The translations under genes were made by a program, and so were the position numbers. From Chryseobacterium piperi (lineage in GTDB: Bacteria; Bacteroidota; Bacteroidia; Flavobacteriales; Weeksellaceae): a stretch of 64,000 bases of DNA. The notes beneath the pieces are model-generated. The model worked only from the letters and a program-made list of their open reading frames with translations. It ran no database searches and had not been told where the DNA came from. The stretch spans positions 186,001 to 250,000 of the forward strand of contig NZ_CP023049.2 in assembly GCF_002285635.2 (NCBI RefSeq). The letters are read 5' to 3'. Positions 58,656-64,000 of this stretch are shown here, piece by piece; the first letter of the stretch is position 1, and every line of letters begins with the position of its first letter.

Positions 58656-60776
58656 ATGAAGCTTTGTATTGCCGAGAAACCCAGTGTTGCCAGAGATATC
58701 GCCAAAGTATTAGGAGCTACCACGCCTAAACAAGGCTATATGGAAGGAAACGGCTATTGTGTAACATGGACTTTCGGACATCTTTGTACACTTAAGGAGC
58801 CTCACGACTATGGCCCACAGTTCAAATCCTGGAATCTATTTTTATTACCTATTATTCCTAATAATTTTGGGATAAAATTAATTCCGAATAAAGGAGTTGA
58901 AAATCAATTCAAGGTAATAGAAAAATTAGTGGAAGAATGTGACGAGGTGATTAATTGCGGGGATGCCGGGCAAGAAGGAGAATTGATCCAGCGTTGGGTA
59001 TTGCAGAAAGCAAAATGTAGCAAGCCTGTTCAGCGTTTATGGATTTCATCACTTACTGAAGAAGCGATTAAAGAAGGTTTTGAAAAACTAAAACCTGCAG
59101 ATGATTATAAAAATCTGTATTTAGCCGGAAATGCAAGAGCGATAGGAGATTGGTTATTGGGAATCAATGCAACGCGGCTTTTCACCAAGAAGTTTGGGAA
59201 CAATAAATTTGTTCTTTCCATTGGAAGAGTGCAGACACCGACATTAGCTATGTTGGTTCAGCGTCAGAAGGAAATCGACAGTTTTACTACCGAAGAATAT
59301 TGGGAACTGAAAACGAAATATCGTGATGTTATTTTCAATGCTGCAATTGATCGATTAAAGACTTTAGACCGTGCAGAAAAAGGATTGGAATATCTTAAAA
59401 TAAATCCTTTTGAAATCGTATCCTTTGAAATTAAAGAAGGAAAAGAAAAAAATCCAAGACTTTTCGATTTGACCGGACTTCAGGTAGAGGCGAATAAAAA
59501 ATATGGATACTCTGCGGACAGTACCTTAAAGTATATTCAAAGTCTTTATGAGAAAAAGCATGTGACTTATCCACGTGTAGATACGACCTATTTATCAGAA
59601 AGCCTTTATCCGAAAATAGAAGTAATTCTTCGGAAAATGTATTTTTATCAGGAGCTGATTTCTCCATTATTAGGGCAGCCTATTCCCAAATCAAAAGCTG
59701 TTTTTGATGATGCAAAAGTTACGGATCACCATGCGATCATTCCAACTGAAGTTCCACCTTCACAGAATCTGAGCAGGGAGGAAAAATTGATTTATGACCT
59801 CGTTGCCAAACGTTTTATAGCTGTTTTTTATCCTGAATGTAAAATTTCAAATACATTGGTAGAAGGAAAAGTAGGAACCATTCCTTTTAAAACCAGTGGA
59901 AAACAGATCTTGGAACCGGGATGGAGAGCTGTGTATGCAAAAGATGCAAAGGAAGAACCCTCAGAAAAAGATAAGGACAAGGAAGAAGAACAAACGATTC
60001 CTGAATTTACCGCAGGAGAAACGGGACCTCATGATCCCATGATCCATCAAGGGAAAACATCACCACCGAAACCTTATACGGAAGCAACATTGCTAAGAGC
60101 GATGGAAACTGCCGGAAAGCAGGTAGACGATGAAGAATTGAGGGAAATGTTGAAAAACAATGGAATCGGAAGACCATCTACCCGAGCCAATATCATAGAA
60201 ACACTTTTCAAACGGAAGTACATTGAAAAGAAAAGAAAGAATCTGTATGCTACACAGACCGGAATTCAACTGATTGACACAATTGAAGACGAACTTCTTA
60301 AAAGCCCGGAGTTAACCGGAGAATGGGAATTGAAGCTTCGTAAAATTGAAAGCGGCGAATATGAAGCCAATCAGTTTAAAGAAGAGCTGATACAGATGGT
60401 TACCGAATTAACCAAAAAAGTGGTTGACGGAAAAGGAAAGGTGATTACATTACAGGAAGAAGAAAAAGTGGTCGAAAAGAAGAAAAAAGAACCTGCTCCT
60501 AAAAAAGAACTTCAATCCTGGGAAGAAACCAAATGCCCAAAATGTAAAGGACATCATTTGGTTAAAGGAAAGACAGCGGTGGGTTGTTCCGATTTCAAAA
60601 TCTGTGGATTTAAAATACCATTCGAAATTTTTGGGAAAAAGCTCTCGGAAAAGCAGCTTATGGATCTTATTCTGAAAGGAAAAACTTCAAAATTAAAAGG
60701 CTTTAACACTCACCCGGATGCTCTGACAGAAGGAGTTCTTTCATTATCTGATGATTTTACAGTACAGCTAGGGTAG
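58656..60776 (+). CDS. topB: DNA topoisomerase III
   Basis: A 706-residue type IA topoisomerase. The Toprim start MKLCIAEKPSVARDIAKVLG has Glu7; the acidic triad block is GDAGQEGELI (about 108-117). The active-site Tyr305 is in HVTYPRVDTTYLSE. Further family blocks are IGRVQTPTLAMLV and ATLLRAMETAG, NNGIGRPSTRANII. After a charged linker (about 430-450, and a second Lys-rich one at 610) there is a C-terminal zinc-ribbon-like part with CPKCKGHH and later Cys residues. It relaxes and decatenates DNA. The gene is single and complete. Confidence 0.94.
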   Translation: MKLCIAEKPSVARDIAKVLGATTPKQGYMEGNGYCVTWTFGHLCTLKEPHDYGPQFKSWNLFLLPIIPNNFGIKLIPNKGVENQFKVIEKLVEECDEVINCGDAGQEGELIQRWVLQKAKCSKPVQRLWISSLTEEAIKEGFEKLKPADDYKNLYLAGNARAIGDWLLGINATRLFTKKFGNNKFVLSIGRVQTPTLAMLVQRQKEIDSFTTEEYWELKTKYRDVIFNAAIDRLKTLDRAEKGLEYLKINPFEIVSFEIKEGKEKNPRLFDLTGLQVEANKKYGYSADSTLKYIQSLYEKKHVTYPRVDTTYLSESLYPKIEVILRKMYFYQELISPLLGQPIPKSKAVFDDAKVTDHHAIIPTEVPPSQNLSREEKLIYDLVAKRFIAVFYPECKISNTLVEGKVGTIPFKTSGKQILEPGWRAVYAKDAKEEPSEKDKDKEEEQTIPEFTAGETGPHDPMIHQGKTSPPKPYTEATLLRAMETAGKQVDDEELREMLKNNGIGRPSTRANIIETLFKRKYIEKKRKNLYATQTGIQLIDTIEDELLKSPELTGEWELKLRKIESGEYEANQFKEELIQMVTELTKKVVDGKGKVITLQEEEKVVEKKKKEPAPKKELQSWEETKCPKCKGHHLVKGKTAVGCSDFKICGFKIPFEIFGKKLSEKQLMDLILKGKTSKLKGFNTHPDALTEGVLSLSDDFTVQLG

Positions 60777-61417
60777 CTTATTAATAATAGTATTGTCTTA
60801 TCATTGCGAACCGAAGGTAAAGCAATCTAAAAAATAATCTATAAATCTTTTTTAGTCCACAGATTATGCAGACTTCTACTTTTCTGCTAAGTTGAGATTC
60901 CTTCACTTCGCTTTCACTTTGTTTCTGAATGACAAATATTGTGCTTTAGCTTTGTCATTTCGAACACAGTGAGAAATCTCTTAATGATCTTAATAACTTA
61001 TTATTCCTTAATGTTTAGATTCTTCACTCCGTTGTTCCAGCTATGTTGATTAGATCTAGTCAATGACAACCTATGGATAATACAACTCTTTTTTTCTTTG
61101 TTGAGTGAAACGCCCTTGCGCCTTAAAAAATACATTACTTCTAAAGTACTTTGCGCCTTTGCGATTAACCAAATTCTAGTTGTTTTTTTAAATCTCGCAG
61201 ATTGAGCTGATTTCGCAGGTCTTATAAAAATATTCGATTTTAAAAATCTTATGTGTACTCTTTCTACAGCATAAATTGACTTTAATATCTTAAGTGTTCC
61301 TTGTTATTCAGTAGCGAAACGGAAGAATCCAGTCATTGTTTTTTGACTCTAGAAATGCTAATTTTCTGATTAAGTTTCTCGATACTTTTATGATTAAAAC
61401 TACAAGTAAAAGTTCAC
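60777..61417. repeat. Composite dispersed intergenic repeat, copy 4
   Basis: No gene is seen. Modules, in the same order as copy 3: TTCACTTCGCTTTCACTTTG (near 60903), CATTTCGAACACAGTGAGAA (near 60955), TTCTTCACTCCGTTGTTCC (near 61020), GAGTGAAACGCCCTTGCGCC (near 61103), TTTGCGCCTTTGCGATTAAC (near 61150) and TCTCGCAGATTGAGCTGATT (near 61194). The copy has diverged by point changes from copy 3. Confidence 0.75.
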
Positions 61418-61425
61418 TACATTTG
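61418..61425 (+). promoter_or_regulatory. Promoter -7 element of the thioesterase gene
   Basis: TACATTTG matches TAnnTTTG and lies 21 bases before the ATG at 61446. Confidence 0.55.
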
Positions 61426-61445
61426 TAAGAATCATATTTCAATCC

Positions 61446-61868
61446 ATGACACCAGAAAAAAAGAAACTTATTACCGATAGCTTTGACAGATCAGAAACCC
61501 TGAAATTTTACAAAGCAGAACTCCTTCAGGTGGAAACTGATTTTATTTCCATTAAAATTCCGAAAATGGAACTGATGACCCGAAAAGCAGGAATGTTTAA
61601 TGGAGCTATGATTGCTTCTTTAGTCGATGTTTCTTCAGGCTACGCTGCGGTTAGTCACTATGAAGAGGATTGTTATGTAGTAACTGTTGAGCTAAAGGTT
61701 AATTACTTAAGACCTGCAATGGGAGATGCTTTGGTTTCAAAATCGTATGTGATCAAAGGAGGTGGAAAAATCAGTGTAGTCAGAACAGAAATTTATACAG
61801 TTGACGAAAATGGAGATTCCGAAAGCCATGTAGCAACTTCTCTGGTCACCATGATGAAAATCAAATAA
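61446..61868 (+). CDS. PaaI-type acyl-CoA thioesterase
   Basis: A 140-residue hot-dog protein. The central helix is GMFNGAMIASLVDVSSGYAAVS (about 54-75), where Asn and Asp take the catalytic positions known from PaaI-type enzymes; the usual HGG is replaced by FNG. The next strands are VVTVELKVNYLRPAMGDAL, also typical. It probably hydrolyses acyl- or aryl-CoA in the cytoplasm. No phenylacetate genes are nearby. Confidence 0.8.
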   Translation: MTPEKKKLITDSFDRSETLKFYKAELLQVETDFISIKIPKMELMTRKAGMFNGAMIASLVDVSSGYAAVSHYEEDCYVVTVELKVNYLRPAMGDALVSKSYVIKGGGKISVVRTEIYTVDENGDSESHVATSLVTMMKIK

Positions 61869-61876
61869 AGCAAAAT

Positions 61877-62611
61877 CTAAAATGAATAAGCCTGGACAGA
61901 AAACTGTAGGTAAGCATTATTTCCGACAGGATTAAACATTCCCCAAATCCCTACCGGAAGCTGATACCCTGCAATTGTGAAGGTTTTTGTTATAATGAGA
62001 CTTATTTCGTTAAAGCCGGCTTCCTTAGCAAAGAAATTGCCTTTTTCTCCACGGGTGTTATTAAGGGCGAATGCATATCCGACTCTTCCCCTTACTTCCA
62101 GATTTTCTTTTTTGTAAACCGGATATTCCGTGGAAACAAATGAAGAATATTTATTTTCTGTGTTGTCTTTATTTCGGTCTCTCCCGAAGACTACGGTATT
62201 CCAGCTTAGAATCAACGGAAACTTTTCGCTGATCGTATAATTGGATCTAAAATCCCAGAAACGACCGGTTTCACTTGCATTATAATTAAAATATTCTTTG
62301 TTATTATAGCTAGCTCTCGGTGAGAAATTGTAGATATCCCAAAGCTCTAGAGTGAGATGCTTGTTTTTATATCCGATATAATGGTCGAATTCTTTATAAG
62401 ATCCATTCGCATTGCCTCCAGCCCAAAATCCTCCATAAAATTTTTTACCATCTAAATGCACGTCACCGGTATAGATCAGTCCTGAAGATACTTCGAGGCC
62501 TCTCCATAAATGGCTGTTCCTTAATTGTAATGCTGAATGTATTTGTTGACTATAAACCCATGGGGTTCCAAAGATGATTAGAGCAACCATCAATAATTTT
62601 TTCTTGATCAT
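61877..62611 (-). CDS. Outer-membrane beta-barrel protein of unknown function
   Basis: A 244-residue protein; the ATG at 62611 (MIKKKLLMVALIIFG) gives a good signal peptide ending near VYSQQ. The mature part is made of alternating polar/non-polar strands rich in Tyr, Trp and Gly (GGFWAGGNANGSYKEFDHYIGY, TLELWDIYNFSP, LILSWNTVVFG) and ends in Phe (VQAYSF). Both features are usual for outer-membrane barrels. It is next to a sugar transporter gene on the same strand and may serve its substrate. Confidence 0.65.
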   Translation of the reverse strand: MIKKKLLMVALIIFGTPWVYSQQIHSALQLRNSHLWRGLEVSSGLIYTGDVHLDGKKFYGGFWAGGNANGSYKEFDHYIGYKNKHLTLELWDIYNFSPRASYNNKEYFNYNASETGRFWDFRSNYTISEKFPLILSWNTVVFGRDRNKDNTENKYSSFVSTEYPVYKKENLEVRGRVGYAFALNNTRGEKGNFFAKEAGFNEISLIITKTFTIAGYQLPVGIWGMFNPVGNNAYLQFSVQAYSF

Positions 62612-62692
62612 GACAGTGTTTTTTGGCTTATAGCATCCCCCTATCCGGTAAATGAATACCGGATTATAGGAATGCATGAAAGAAATGAATGG

Positions 62693-64000
62693 TTAATTAA
62701 TAATAAGGTCTTTCTCTCTTATTCTGGACCCGAAGAGCGCATAGGAAAGCATAAGCAATTCACAGATGACAGTCAGCATCCAGGTCCATCTCCATGAACC
62801 TAATAAATCTGCCAGTCCTCCCTGAAGAAGGGTGAATACGGCTCCACCAAATACGGCAGAGATAAATACTCCTGACGCTTTTGAGGTATATTTGTTTAAT
62901 CCTTTTATGGACAAAGTATAAATACAGCTCCACATTGAAGAATGTAATAATCCAATGGCTACCAGGTACCAGAGATTTTGGGTGATCATTGAGATAATGG
63001 CTAATATAGTGGCCAGAATGGTTGTCGTTGCCAATTGAGTTCTCGCAGAAATTTTACTGAAAAAACTGGAAATAGATCTTCCCACAAGGAACCCGCCCCA
63101 ATATAAGGTAGATAATAATGCGTGTATTCCTAAATCCATCCCGCCGATGATAATGTCTGTTTTCCCGAAAAATGTAATAGGATGACCGGATTCCATAAGT
63201 TCGAAAGCATTCAGATTGATGTTGGCACCAATGGCTACTTCTGTTCCTACATAAAAGAAAATGGCCATTACGCCTAAAGCAAAGTGTCTGAATGACCAGA
63301 TGCTTCTTTCCAGTTTTTCTCCTGCCGCTGCACGGGTATTTTCAATATCCGGAAGATGAAGTCTTTTCGTAATGATCATAACCGTTATAATACAAATGAT
63401 TAATACAAAAAGAGGCAGAAGTAATTGTTTGATTTCAATGTTCTCAATAGAAATCCCGCTGAACATCACAATAGTAACAAAAAATGGCGCTGAGGTTGTA
63501 CCGATTGAATTAATTGCTGTTAAAATATTCAGACGCTGTACCGGTTGAGTTCCTTTCAGAGGATAAGACGCTGCATATGGATTCACCACTACCTGAATAA
63601 TTGCTGCTGAAGTTCCCATTAAATAGGAGCCGGCAACAAAAATAACGAAGCCAAAAGGGATGATGGCATCGCTTATTTTAAAATCCATGGTTGGGAATTG
63701 GTACCCAACCCATGAAGAAAGCAGATACATCAATAACCCGGAGATCATGAAAAACAGGCCTCTCAGAATGGTATTCTTATATCCGAATGCATTCACCCAT
63801 TTGCTTCCCAAAGTTCCGTTTAGTAAATAGCCTAAAAAGAAAAAGAAAGAAATTAATGTAGTAAATGTATTTTTTAACCCTCCTGCATGAGCAAGAAAGG
63901 TGAATTTTAAAGGAGCTTGTAATTGTTCATTAACAGTGGTTAAAAAACCAACGATGAAGTAAATGAAAGTGATGATGGCAAAAGGAAGTATACTGCTGTT
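62693..64000 (-). CDS. FHS-family sugar MFS transporter, 5' end missing
   Basis: The frame is open to the right edge of the window, so the N-terminus is missing; an internal ATG at 63811 is not the start. About 435 residues are seen with some 11-12 helices. VNEQLQAPLKFTF in the first visible part, VNPYAASYPLKGTQPVQRLNILTAINSIGTT and GVFISAVFGGAVFTLLQGG near the end are typical of the fucose/glucose/galactose permease (FHS) family of Bacteroidetes. It imports a sugar by proton symport. The substrate cannot be read. Confidence 0.85.
   Translation of the reverse strand, partial: NSSILPFAIITFIYFIVGFLTTVNEQLQAPLKFTFLAHAGGLKNTFTTLISFFFFLGYLLNGTLGSKWVNAFGYKNTILRGLFFMISGLLMYLLSSWVGYQFPTMDFKISDAIIPFGFVIFVAGSYLMGTSAAIIQVVVNPYAASYPLKGTQPVQRLNILTAINSIGTTSAPFFVTIVMFSGISIENIEIKQLLLPLFVLIICIITVMIITKRLHLPDIENTRAAAGEKLERSIWSFRHFALGVMAIFFYVGTEVAIGANINLNAFELMESGHPITFFGKTDIIIGGMDLGIHALLSTLYWGGFLVGRSISSFFSKISARTQLATTTILATILAIISMITQNLWYLVAIGLLHSSMWSCIYTLSIKGLNKYTSKASGVFISAVFGGAVFTLLQGGLADLLGSWRWTWMLTVICELLMLSYALFGSRIREKDLIIN

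Overview
The window comes from a low-GC member of the Bacteroidetes, most likely Chryseobacterium or a close relative in the Flavobacteriia (Weeksellaceae). The signs are: many promoters with the Bacteroidetes -7 element TAnnTTTG and no clear -10/-35 boxes; a protein with a type IX secretion C-terminal sorting domain; AraC regulators with an N-terminal multi-helix membrane domain; and intergenic DNA full of dispersed repeat modules. I saw no rRNA, tRNA or CRISPR array by eye. The assignment is inference; no database was searched.

Left part (1-20 kb) is mostly ordinary chromosome. It holds a DUF1826/cupin/CPBP-protease operon, a hot-dog thioesterase, a single-domain response regulator, a membrane AraC regulator, a serine hydrolase, an AAA+/VWA pair, a lipoprotein, a secreted glutaminase, two orphan genes, an APC permease, a trypsin-like protease next to an unknown protein, a divergent DapB, and an AraC regulator followed by a siderophore-interacting protein.

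The centre (20-29 kb) is the most interesting part. It is a candidate R-body (refractile body) locus. It has five tandem 88-89-residue RebB-family genes, two divergent RebB-like genes, a 171-residue protein with a RebB-like segment and several unknown accessory proteins. The spacers between the tandem rebB genes carry hairpins whose stems differ in sequence but keep base pairing. The array ends in a strong terminator. A four-gene operon (unknown cytoplasmic protein, membrane protein, HisKA_3 kinase, LuxR-type response regulator) points towards it from the other side and could be its regulator.

Next (29.4-40 kb) is a type I restriction-modification island: a half-length HsdS, HsdM, a full HsdS with a run of eight C residues, a TIGR04141/DUF6119 protein, HsdR, an abutting YgjP-type metallopeptidase and a GIY-YIG protein. 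It is followed by a gene remnant that overlaps a small possible immunity gene, and by a second copy of the AraC type seen at 17.7 kb.

The right part (41-64 kb) is chromosomal again. It contains a T9SS cargo protein, an acetyltransferase/Tam pair, an Lrp regulator divergent from a DHA2 efflux pump, and an IS5-family element with intact ends. Further along are a LOG-family protein, an AraC regulator divergent from a CynX-type transporter, BglX with a palindrome over its -33 box, and a DMT permease-metNIQ operon. Upstream of that operon lie a promoter, a 33-codon Met- and Cys-rich leader peptide and a terminator, which together look like a transcription attenuator. TopB, a PaaI-type thioesterase, an outer-membrane protein and a truncated FHS sugar transporter finish the window. 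A composite non-coding repeat occurs at 10.3-11.0, 40.9-41.6, 45.0-45.5 and 60.8-61.3 kb, in both orientations.
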